Shown: positions 17,976 to 25,380 of the stretch, one piece after another
How the letters are laid out: each line of letters starts with the position of its first letter
Numbering within the stretch: position 1 is the stretch's first letter
Source of the DNA: Bradyrhizobiaceae bacterium
GTDB taxonomy: Bacteria > Pseudomonadota > Alphaproteobacteria > Rhizobiales > Xanthobacteraceae
Assembly: GCA_947481635.1 (NCBI GenBank)
Contig: CANKHJ010000011.1
Coordinates: 1 to 47,590 of the forward strand
Length of the DNA stretch: 47,590 nucleotides
Reading direction: 5' to 3'
Translations under genes and position numbers: made by a program
The notes under the pieces: generated by a model
What the model was told of the DNA's origin: nothing
Databases searched by the model: none
What the model saw: only the letters and a program-made list of their open reading frames with translations

Positions 17976-17990
17976 GCAAGGAGCGTGCCA
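17976..17990 (-). promoter_or_regulatory. sigma-54 (RpoN) promoter of the urt-ure operon
   Basis: On the minus strand the sequence is TGGCACGCTCCTTGC: the -24 element TGGCAC (17985-17990), five bases, then the -12 element TTGC (17976-17979). This is the full RpoN consensus with correct GG/GC spacing. Transcription should start near 17965, about 64 bases before the urtA ATG. Nitrogen control through NtrC is the expected activator, known for urea uptake systems. Confidence 0.8.
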
Positions 17991-18040
17991 AGGATTTTGC
18001 GGCGCGGCGAAACCGCCAAGGCTTTGAGGACAACGAGAAT

Positions 18041-18056
18041 TACCGCAGAGGCGGTA
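18041..18056. promoter_or_regulatory. inverted repeat upstream of the sigma-54 promoter
   Basis: TACCGC-AGAG-GCGGTA is a perfect six-base inverted repeat about 76-91 bases upstream of the predicted urtA start point. This is a plausible position for an activator site, but the sequence does not match the NtrC consensus (TGCACC-N5-GGTGCA), so the binding protein is unknown. Confidence 0.3.
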
Positions 18057-18383
18057 TGCAAATATTGGAACATAGGCGTTTAATTAGGCAGTCGCATATT
18101 TTTTAACCTAACCTACTCCCCGACGGCCCAGGATGATGGAAAACTAGGCGATCCTCGCTTTTCACAAATTCCGGCTCGGTGCCCGAGTGCCCGATCGGGC
18201 GCTTTCAGCGCCCCTCATACCGGGCGACGACATTTCTCCCCACAGCGCATCAGACGAAACACGCGGCCTCTCCCGCCCGCGGCTTCGGCAATGAATTTCT
18301 TATTTTTGCCCTTGGGTTGCCTTGCCGCAGCAAGGGAATTCTATGCGCTGGGGGGCAAAGCCTCCGCAGTCCTTTTGCGTGGA

Positions 18384-20171
18384 ATGATCATGGCGCCGAT
18401 CCCGAGAACCGCTCCGTTCGACGAAGAAGAGATCGAACTGCTCAACCGCGTTGTCGGGCCGGCGACCGAGATGCAGCGCGCCTGGCTGGCGGGGTTCCTC
18501 GCCGGGCTGGATGCTCGCGGCGGCGAAGCCGAGGCGAACGGCAATGGCGAGGCACCGCAGCTGGCGGCCGCCGCGCAGTCGGCGGAGCCGCTGACGATCC
18601 TTTATGCGACCGAATCAGGGAATTCCGAGAAGCTCGCGGTCGACATGGCCAAGTCGGCGCGCAAGGCCGGCCTCAAGGCGACCCTGCTCGACATGGCCGA
18701 TCTCGACCTCGCCGCCCTGCCGGCGACGCGTCGCCTAGTGGTGATCGCCGCGACCTGGGGCGAAGGCGAGCCTCCGGCGCGTGCGACCAACAATTTCAAC
18801 GACCTGATGAGCGACAAGGCGCCGCGCCTCGACGGCGTCGATTTTGCGGTGCTGGCGCTGGGCGACACCGCCTATGCGGAATTCTGCTCGATCGGCCGCA
18901 CGCTCGACGAGCGTCTCGCGGCTCTGGGCGGCAAGCGCGTCGCCGACCGCGTCGACCTCGACCTCGACTTCGCAGCGCCGGCCGCCAAGTGGATCGAAGG
19001 CGCGCTGACCGCGCTGGCACCGCCGGCGGTGGCGGGCCGCGGCCAAGTGATCGGTCAAGTAATTCCTGTCGATTTCGGCGCCAGGCCGGCTGCGGCCGGC
19101 GGGCTCGATATCGTCGAGGCGCAGATCACCGAGCATATCGATCTCAACTCGTCGCAATCCGACAAGGAGACGATTCACATCGAGCTGTCATTCGACGGCG
19201 CGGCGCCGCCCTATAAGCCCGGCGACTCGCTCGACATCTATCCCGAGAATAATCCGGACTATGTCCGCGAGGTGCTGCGCGCCTCCGGCTTGCCATCCTA
19301 TCATTCGGTCGCCGACGAATTGCAGGCGCAGCGCGACATCACGACGCTGTCGGTCAAGACCATCGAGAACTTCGTCGCCGCGACCAGCAACGCCGACGCG
19401 AAAGCCCTGCTCGAGTCCGGCAACGCAAGGGCCTGGGTCGAAGGCCGCCAGTTCATCGATCTTCTGGAAAATTTCTCGGCGACTCTCTCGGCGGACCAGC
19501 TCCGTAGCGTGACCCGCCCGCTCGCGCCGCGCGCCTATTCGATCGCCTCGTCGCGCCGCGAGGTCGGCGAAGAGGCGCATCTGCTGATCTCGGCGGCGCG
19601 TTACCAGACTCACGGCCGCGCGCGCGAAGGCGTCACCTCGACCTGGGTCACCGACCGCCTGAAGAAAGGCAGCAAGCTGCGCGTCAAGTTGCGGCCGAAC
19701 AAGCATTTCGCCCTGCCCGCGCCCGACCGTGACATCATCATGATCGGCCCAGGCACCGGCATCGCGCCGTTCCGCGCCTTCGTGCAGGAACGCCGCGCCG
19801 CGGCGGCTACCGGCAAGAACTGGCTGTTCTTCGGCGACCGCAGCTTCACGCACGATTTCCTCTATCAGCTCGAATGGCAGGACGCGCTCGCCGATGGCGG
19901 TCTCACCCGCATGGATGTGGCGTTCTCGCGCGACACGCCGGCGAAGGTCTATGTGCAGCACCGCATGTGGGAGCAGCGCCGCGACTTGATCGACTGGCTT
20001 GAGCGCGGCGCGCTGCTGTATGTCTGCGGCGACGCCAAGGCGATGGCCAAGGACGTGCGCGCCACCCTGGTGCGCGCCTATGCCGACGTGAAGGGCCTCG
20101 ATGCCGAAGCCGCCGAACTGGCGGTGCGCAACCTCGATCGCGAGAAGCGGTATCTGCAGGACACGTATTGA
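18384..20171 (+). CDS. cysJ: assimilatory sulfite reductase flavoprotein, CysJ-type
   Basis: 595 aa (593 if ATG 18390 is used), close to E. coli CysJ. The N-terminal flavodoxin domain binds FMN (TILYATESGNSEKLA; AATWGEGEPP; LALGDTAY). It is followed by the FAD domain (RAYSIASS) and NADPH domain (GPGTGIAPFRAF; FGDRS; YVCGDAKAM) and ends RYLQDTY. The frame extends to 18291, but the extra residues look like non-coding leader. Electrons go from NADPH via FAD and FMN to CysI, encoded next. The family shares its architecture with cytochrome P450 reductases; the cysI and cysG neighbours decide the call. Confidence 0.93.
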   Translation: MIMAPIPRTAPFDEEEIELLNRVVGPATEMQRAWLAGFLAGLDARGGEAEANGNGEAPQLAAAAQSAEPLTILYATESGNSEKLAVDMAKSARKAGLKATLLDMADLDLAALPATRRLVVIAATWGEGEPPARATNNFNDLMSDKAPRLDGVDFAVLALGDTAYAEFCSIGRTLDERLAALGGKRVADRVDLDLDFAAPAAKWIEGALTALAPPAVAGRGQVIGQVIPVDFGARPAAAGGLDIVEAQITEHIDLNSSQSDKETIHIELSFDGAAPPYKPGDSLDIYPENNPDYVREVLRASGLPSYHSVADELQAQRDITTLSVKTIENFVAATSNADAKALLESGNARAWVEGRQFIDLLENFSATLSADQLRSVTRPLAPRAYSIASSRREVGEEAHLLISAARYQTHGRAREGVTSTWVTDRLKKGSKLRVKLRPNKHFALPAPDRDIIMIGPGTGIAPFRAFVQERRAAAATGKNWLFFGDRSFTHDFLYQLEWQDALADGGLTRMDVAFSRDTPAKVYVQHRMWEQRRDLIDWLERGALLYVCGDAKAMAKDVRATLVRAYADVKGLDAEAAELAVRNLDREKRYLQDTY

Positions 20172-20196
20172 GGGTTTGCGAACGCAATTCTCCGAT

Positions 20197-20291
20197 GTCA
20201 TGCCCCGCGAAAGCAGGGCATCCAGTAATCACCAGCCAAGCTATAAAGCGAGATCGGTGTTTACTGGATCGCCGCTTTCGCGGGCGATGAC
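20197..20291. repeat. double palindromic repeat with CCCGCGAAAGC cores
   Basis: Facing copies begin GTCATGCCCCGCGAAAGC (20197) and, inverted, end GCTTTCGCGGGCGATGAC (20274-20291). Inner arms CATCCAGTAA and TTACTGGAT continue the pairing. The element fills most of the 142-base cysJ-cysI gap. It shares the GTCATG ends with the ureA-ureB and 44.8-kb elements. Confidence 0.7.
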
Positions 20292-20313
20292 GGCAACCAA
20301 TACTGAGTGAATC

Positions 20314-22029
20314 ATGACCGATGAACTCTCGCGCAACGAGCACATCAAGAATGCCAGCGCTTACCTCCGGGGCACGCTGGCCGAGGGCCTGACCGAGGAG
20401 ATCACCGGCGCGATCGTCGAGGACGATCAGCAGCTCGTGAAATTCCACGGCATGTACCTGCAGGATGACCGCGACCTGCGCAGCGAACGCCGCAAGAAGA
20501 AGATGGAGCAGGCCTATTCCTTCATGATCCGCGTGCGGATCACCGGCGGGGTGTTCACGGCGCAGCAATATTTTCACCTCGAGCGGATCGCGCGCGTCTA
20601 TGGCAACGGCACTTTGCGCATCACCACGCGCCAGACCTTCCAGCTCCACGGCATCATCAAGTCGAATCTCAAGGCGGCGATGCGCGAGATCGACAACGCG
20701 CTGCTGACCACGATCGCGGCCTGCGGCGACGTCAATCGCAACGTGATGTCGAACCCGAATCCGTATCAGTCGCGCGCGCATCGCGCCGCCTATGATCTCG
20801 CCAATGCGATCACCGATCGGCTGCTGCCGCAGACCACCGCTTATCGCGAGATCTGGCTCGACGGCGAGAAGATCGTCGGCAGCGACGAAGAGGTGGTCGA
20901 GCCGATCTATGGAAAGACCTACCTGCCGCGCAAATTCAAGATCGTGGTCGCGGTGCCGCCGTCGAACGACGTCGATATCTTCGCGCATGATCTCGGTTAC
21001 ATCGCCATCCTCGACAAGGCCGGCGCGGTGCAGGGCTGGAACGTGACCGTCGGCGGCGGCATGGGCATGACCCATGGCGAGACCGACACCTATCCGCGCA
21101 CTGCCGATGTGATGGGCTTCTGCCGCACCGAGGATGCGGTCGCGGTCTCCGAAGCCGTCGTGACGGTGCAGCGTGACTGGGGCGACCGCACCAACCGCAA
21201 GCATGCGCGGCTCAAATACACCATCGAGGACCGCGGGCTCGACGCGTTCCGCGCCGAAGTGGAACGCCGCAGCGGCGTGACCCTGGACAAGCCGAAGCCG
21301 TTCACTTTCACGACCACCGGCGACCGCTTCGGCTGGACCGAGGGCGAGGATGGCCGCTCGCATCTTACGCTGTTCGTCGAGAATGGCCGGCTGCGCGACG
21401 TCAAAGGTGGCGCGCAATGGCTGATCGCGCTCAATCGCCTGGCGCAAGCGCATGACGGCGACTTCCGCCTCACCGCAAACCAGAACCTGATCATCGCCAA
21501 TGTCGCGCCCGAACGGCGCAGCAAGATCGAGGAGATCGTCGCCGACCATCATCTGGATGGATCGGCCAGCGCATTGCGCCGGAATGCCATGGCGTGCGTC
21601 TCGCTGCCAACATGTGGCCTGGCTCTTGCAGAGAGTGAGCGCTACCTGCCCGACCTGATTACCGTTCTGGAGGATCGGGCGGCAGCACACGGGCTGGCTG
21701 AGGACGATATCGTGGTGCGAATGACCGGATGCCCGAATGGCTGCGCCCGCCCCTACCTCGCCGAGATCGGCTTGGTCGGCAAAGGACCGGGCCGCTACAA
21801 TCTTTATCTCGGCGCGGCCTTCGACGGCTCGCGCCTGTCGAAGCTTTATGCCGAGGATATCGAACACGAGGAGATCGTGGCTCAGCTCGACCCGATCTTC
21901 GCGGCCTATGCGCATGAAGCTGTCGCGGGTGAACATTTCGGCGACTTTGTGATCCGTGCCGGTTTCGTCGCACAGAGCACCAACGGCGCGGATTTCCACG
22001 CCAATACCGGCGCGAGACGCACGTCATGA
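20314..22029 (+). CDS. cysI: assimilatory sulfite reductase hemoprotein, CysI-type
   Basis: 571 aa, same length class as E. coli CysI (570). Two ferredoxin-like repeats carry siroheme and a 4Fe-4S cluster held by Cys428, Cys434, Cys473 and Cys477. The spacing is identical to E. coli CysI (434, 440, 479, 483), within CVSLPTCGLALAE and TGCPNGCARP. It reduces sulfite to sulfide with six electrons from CysJ. A nitrite reductase is less likely given the CysJ partner. Overlaps cysG by four bases (ATGA). Confidence 0.96.
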   Translation: MTDELSRNEHIKNASAYLRGTLAEGLTEEITGAIVEDDQQLVKFHGMYLQDDRDLRSERRKKKMEQAYSFMIRVRITGGVFTAQQYFHLERIARVYGNGTLRITTRQTFQLHGIIKSNLKAAMREIDNALLTTIAACGDVNRNVMSNPNPYQSRAHRAAYDLANAITDRLLPQTTAYREIWLDGEKIVGSDEEVVEPIYGKTYLPRKFKIVVAVPPSNDVDIFAHDLGYIAILDKAGAVQGWNVTVGGGMGMTHGETDTYPRTADVMGFCRTEDAVAVSEAVVTVQRDWGDRTNRKHARLKYTIEDRGLDAFRAEVERRSGVTLDKPKPFTFTTTGDRFGWTEGEDGRSHLTLFVENGRLRDVKGGAQWLIALNRLAQAHDGDFRLTANQNLIIANVAPERRSKIEEIVADHHLDGSASALRRNAMACVSLPTCGLALAESERYLPDLITVLEDRAAAHGLAEDDIVVRMTGCPNGCARPYLAEIGLVGKGPGRYNLYLGAAFDGSRLSKLYAEDIEHEEIVAQLDPIFAAYAHEAVAGEHFGDFVIRAGFVAQSTNGADFHANTGARRTS

Positions 22030-23393
22030 GCGAGCGCAGCCCGCAATCACAGGCAATGCCGCGCATGGCGCCGCTGGCGAGGCTGCCGGTGTTCTTCGCG
22101 CTCGAAGGCAAACGCGCCATCGTGACCGGCGATGGCCCGGGCATCGCATGGAAAGTCGAATTGCTGGAGGCGACCGGCGCGCGCGTCGATCGCAACGAGC
22201 AGCCGACCTGGACGCCCGACCATTTTGCCGGCGCGGCGATCGCCGTCGGCTCGTTCGAGGATGACGAGCGCGCGCGCGATTTCGCGGACGCGGCGCGCAA
22301 GGCCGGCGTGCCGGTCAACGTCGTCGACAAGCCAGCGCTGTCGAATTTCTCGTTCGGCGCGATCGTCAACCGCTCCCCGCTGGTGATTGCGGTCTCGACC
22401 GATGGTGCCGCGCCGGTCTTCGCGCAGGCGATCCGCGCGCGCATCGAAGCGCTGCTGCCGATGGGCTTTGCCGGCTGGGCCGACGCCGCGCGGCGCTGGC
22501 GTCCGCAGGTCAAGGCGCTTGGCGACGCATTCCGCGGCCGGCGCTTCTGGGAGACCTTCACCGAACGGGCGTTCCGGTCACCGAACACCGCACCGGACAT
22601 GAACCAGATCATCGGCGCGTTTGGCGCACACGAGGGCGGCTCAGTCACGCTGGTCGGCGCCGGCCCCGGCGACGCGGAGTTGCTGACGTTGCGCGCGGTG
22701 CGCGCCCTGCAATCGGCCGACGTGATCCTGTTCGACGACCTCGTGTCGCATGACGTGCTCGATTTCGCGCGCCGCGAAGCCAAGAAGATCCTGGTCGGCA
22801 AGACGGGCCATGGCCCGGCCTGCAAGCAGACCGAAATCAACGACCTGATGATCAAGCTCGCCGGCGCAGGCCGGCGCGTGGTCCGTCTCAAGGGCGGCGA
22901 CCCGCTGGTGTTCGGCCGCGCCGGCGAGGAGATCGCCGCGTGCCAGGCCGCTGGAATTCCGGTGGACGTGGTTCCCGGGATCAGCGCGGCGCAAGGCGCC
23001 GCCGCGCGGCTCGGGGTTTCGCTGACCCAGCGCGGCCAGGCGCGGCGTGTCCAATTCATCACCGGTCACGACGAACATGGCCGCCTGCCCAAGGACTTAG
23101 ATTGGGAGAGCCTGGCCGACCCAAACGTCACGACGGCCATTTACATGCCGCGCAAGACGCTCGCGGAGGCGATGGAATCGGCGATATCCCATGGACTGAG
23201 TCCCGAAACGCCAGCGATCGCGATCGCCAACGCGACCAGGCCTGGGGAAGTGACCGTGACTGGGGTCGCGGCGGATATCGCCGGGAAACTCAGGTCCGAT
23301 GTCAAAGGACCAGTCCTGGTTCTGGTCGGCCGCGTCTTCGGCCGCGTCCCGGTCGAGGTTTCGACGGACATCGACGTCGCCACAACGGCTTAG
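22026..23393 (+). CDS. cysG: siroheme synthase CysG (trifunctional)
   Basis: 455 aa. The N-terminal half is the precorrin-2 dehydrogenase/ferrochelatase domain: LPVFFALEGKRAIV, NVVDK holding the catalytic Asp, RSPLVIAVSTDGAAPV. The C-terminal half is uroporphyrinogen-III methyltransferase: VGAGPGDAELLTLRA, VRLKGGDPLVFGR, VVPGISAAQG. It makes the siroheme needed by CysI. The nucleotide-binding glycine motif reads TGDGPGIAWK in place of the usual GGGxxA, which may weaken NAD binding; otherwise intact. Coupled to cysI by a four-base overlap. Confidence 0.96.
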   Translation: MSERSPQSQAMPRMAPLARLPVFFALEGKRAIVTGDGPGIAWKVELLEATGARVDRNEQPTWTPDHFAGAAIAVGSFEDDERARDFADAARKAGVPVNVVDKPALSNFSFGAIVNRSPLVIAVSTDGAAPVFAQAIRARIEALLPMGFAGWADAARRWRPQVKALGDAFRGRRFWETFTERAFRSPNTAPDMNQIIGAFGAHEGGSVTLVGAGPGDAELLTLRAVRALQSADVILFDDLVSHDVLDFARREAKKILVGKTGHGPACKQTEINDLMIKLAGAGRRVVRLKGGDPLVFGRAGEEIAACQAAGIPVDVVPGISAAQGAAARLGVSLTQRGQARRVQFITGHDEHGRLPKDLDWESLADPNVTTAIYMPRKTLAEAMESAISHGLSPETPAIAIANATRPGEVTVTGVAADIAGKLRSDVKGPVLVLVGRVFGRVPVEVSTDIDVATTA

Positions 23394-23512
23394 GCCGCCA
23401 CCCCACGCCTGAAAAAAGCCGCCCGAACCGCCCCGCCGGCGTCGGAAAGCGGAGCGTTCGTTCGTCTTAGGTAAAGTAGTGCAAAGACGGCTTCCATTCG
23501 GGACCGATTGCC

Positions 23513-23556
23513 TTGACATGGAACACGGCCGCCTTTAATTGAGCGAACGTTCATTC
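23513..23556 (+). promoter_or_regulatory. promoter and palindromic operator of the tetR-RND unit
   Basis: A perfect -35 box TTGACA (23513-23518) is followed after 15-16 bases by the weaker -10 TTTAATT. Immediately downstream is the palindrome GAGCGAACGTTCATTC (23541-23556), symmetrical as GA-N2-GAACGTTC-N2-TC. A related GAGCGTTCGTTCGTC lies at 23451-23465. Binding of the TetR protein here would block its own promoter and the efflux genes. Confidence 0.6.
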
Positions 23557-23595
23557 TTATTTACCGCACTGCAGAAAGTCGCACCGGGGCGTCCC

Positions 23596-24225
23596 ATGCG
23601 TCGCGCAAACGCCAAGCTTCAATCCGACCGCCGCGCCGAGATTCTCGACGCCGCGGAAGCTTGCTTTGCGCGATCGGGCTTCCACCAGGCCTCGATGCAG
23701 GAGATCTGCGCTGAGGCGGGCATGAGCCCGGGCAACCTCTATCGCTACTTTCCGTCCAAGGAAGCGCTGATCATCGGAATTTCGGAGCGCAATCGCGCCG
23801 ATGCGATGGAAAGCTTTGCCGCGGCCGAGAGCGACCCCAATTTCTTCCGCGGCCTCGAAAACCTCGCACGCCATCACCTGGTGGAGCGCACCGCGCAAGA
23901 AGTGGGCCTGTGCGCGGAGATCATGGCCGAGACCCGGCGCAATCCTGAGATCGCGCGGGTCTATCAGGCGATCGAGACCGAGTTGCGCGCGCGCCTGGTC
24001 GCGTTGTTGAAGAGCGCAAGCGAGCGCGGCGAGATCCTGTCCGACCTCGATTTCGACAGCGCTGTCTCGGCGCTGATGGTGCTTGCCGACGGCATGTCGT
24101 GGCGCCGCGCCGTCGATCCGAATTTCGATCCTGAAGTCGTACTACCGCTGATTTTGCACATGGTGCATTGCGTCCTCACAGAACCGCCTCGCGCACAGGC
24201 GGCGTTGCCGGAGAAATCGTCATGA
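23596..24225 (+). CDS. TetR/AcrR family repressor
   Basis: 209 aa with an N-terminal TetR helix-turn-helix (DRRAEILDAAEACFARSGF, then SMQEICAEAGMSPGNLYRYFPSKEAL in the recognition region), and a helical ligand-binding C-terminus. ATG 23596 is chosen; an upstream TTG at 23539 in frame would place the start inside the operator. It overlaps the adaptor gene by four bases, so it is co-transcribed with the pump it probably controls. Ligand unknown. Confidence 0.93.
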   Translation: MRRANAKLQSDRRAEILDAAEACFARSGFHQASMQEICAEAGMSPGNLYRYFPSKEALIIGISERNRADAMESFAAAESDPNFFRGLENLARHHLVERTAQEVGLCAEIMAETRRNPEIARVYQAIETELRARLVALLKSASERGEILSDLDFDSAVSALMVLADGMSWRRAVDPNFDPEVVLPLILHMVHCVLTEPPRAQAALPEKSS

Positions 24226-25313
24226 AAGCCAGTCGCCTCGTCGCCGTCGGACTCGTGGCCGCAGCGGGCCTCTGGATCGCATCCGGCTATATCTTCCCAA
24301 GCCACCATAGCGAGAGCCTCGCGGCGGCGCGGCCCGGTGAAAAGGCCGAGAAGCTGTTTCGCGTCGGCGTGATGGACACGAAGCTGCAGCAGCATAGCCG
24401 CAAGCTGATGATTTCCGGCCGCACCGAAGCAGCCCACAAGGTCATGGCAGCGACGCGCACCAACGGCGTGCTCACCGAACTCAGGGTCGTGCGCGGCCAG
24501 ACCGTGAAGAAGGGCGACGTGCTGGCGATCCTGTCGGATGAAGCGCGCGAGGCTCAGGTGACGCAGGCCCAGGCGCTGGTCAATCAGCGCAAAGTCGAAC
24601 TGGATGCCAAGCGGCGGTTGATCGAAATGAACGCACTGCCCAAGCTCGATCTGGTCAGTCTCGAAGCCCAGCTCAAGATCGCGGAAGCAGCGCTAGCCGG
24701 CGCGCAGGCCGAGCGCGACCGCGGCATCATCACCGCGCCGTGGTCCGGCATCGTCACCGATGTTCCGGCCGAGGTCGGCGGCGCAGCGTTTTCCGTGGCC
24801 GGCAAGGAGATCGCGCAGATCGTCGATCTCGACCCGATCCTCGCGGTGGTCGAAGTGTCGGAGCGCAAGCTCGCCGGCGTGAAGGTCGGCGACACGGCGC
24901 AGCTTCGGCTCGTGACCGGAGAGACCGTGGAAGGCCGTATCCGTTTCGTATCGAAGTCAGCCAGCGCCACGACGCGGACCTATCGGATCGAGGTCGAGGC
25001 GCCCAATCATGACCTCTCGATCCCCGACGGGATCACCGCCGAGGTCGCGATCAAGCTGACGCCGACGCCCGCGACCCGCGTGCCGCGCTCCGCGCTGACA
25101 TTCTCGTCGGCCGGCGAGCTCGGCGTACGCTCGGTCGGCAAGGCCAACACGGTCGAGTTCATTCCGGTGTCGGTCGCGGAGGACGAGCAGGCCTTCATGT
25201 GGGTGGCCGGCATTCCCGACCAGGTGCGCGTGATCGTGCAAGGCCAGGATTTCGTGCGCGAAGGACAGCGCGTCGAAGCGGTTGATGCACCCGAGCAGAC
25301 TGCGGCGAAGTAG
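24222..25313 (+). CDS. RND efflux periplasmic adaptor (membrane fusion protein)
   Basis: 363 aa HlyD/AcrA-type adaptor. An N-terminal membrane segment (residues ~5-25) is followed by the lipoyl half-motifs (VLTELRVVRGQTVKKGDVLA and IITAPWSGIVTDV), a coiled-coil hairpin rich in Ala, Glu and Gln between them, then beta-barrel and membrane-proximal domains. It bridges the inner-membrane RND pump to an outer-membrane channel; no TolC-like gene is in the window. The start ATG overlaps the tetR stop (ATGA). Confidence 0.93.
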   Translation: MKASRLVAVGLVAAAGLWIASGYIFPSHHSESLAAARPGEKAEKLFRVGVMDTKLQQHSRKLMISGRTEAAHKVMAATRTNGVLTELRVVRGQTVKKGDVLAILSDEAREAQVTQAQALVNQRKVELDAKRRLIEMNALPKLDLVSLEAQLKIAEAALAGAQAERDRGIITAPWSGIVTDVPAEVGGAAFSVAGKEIAQIVDLDPILAVVEVSERKLAGVKVGDTAQLRLVTGETVEGRIRFVSKSASATTRTYRIEVEAPNHDLSIPDGITAEVAIKLTPTPATRVPRSALTFSSAGELGVRSVGKANTVEFIPVSVAEDEQAFMWVAGIPDQVRVIVQGQDFVREGQRVEAVDAPEQTAAK

Positions 25314-25380
25314 CCGCGCAATCCTCGCGCCGCCGGTCCGCATGACGCGCGGATCGCGGCCTGAGGCAGAGGCATAGCAC

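Larger units (their letters stand above)
17902..18383. other. 482-base divergent intergenic region, urtA / cysJ
   Basis: No gene is supported here; open frames from 17764 and 18179 are shadows of neighbouring genes. Its left part holds the sigma-54 promoter of urtA. The centre is relatively AT-rich around 18055-18115 and includes a tandem TAACCTAACCTA at 18104-18115. Its right part is the cysJ leader, with a seven-base-pair hairpin GGGCGCT-TTC-AGCGCCC at 18197-18213. I see no convincing sigma-70 promoter for cysJ. Confidence 0.6.

Noticed and set aside
19903-21999. 698-aa minus-strand frame opposite cysJ-cysI
   Set aside because: Long only because of codon bias; plus-strand cysI and cysJ carry all cofactor motifs.
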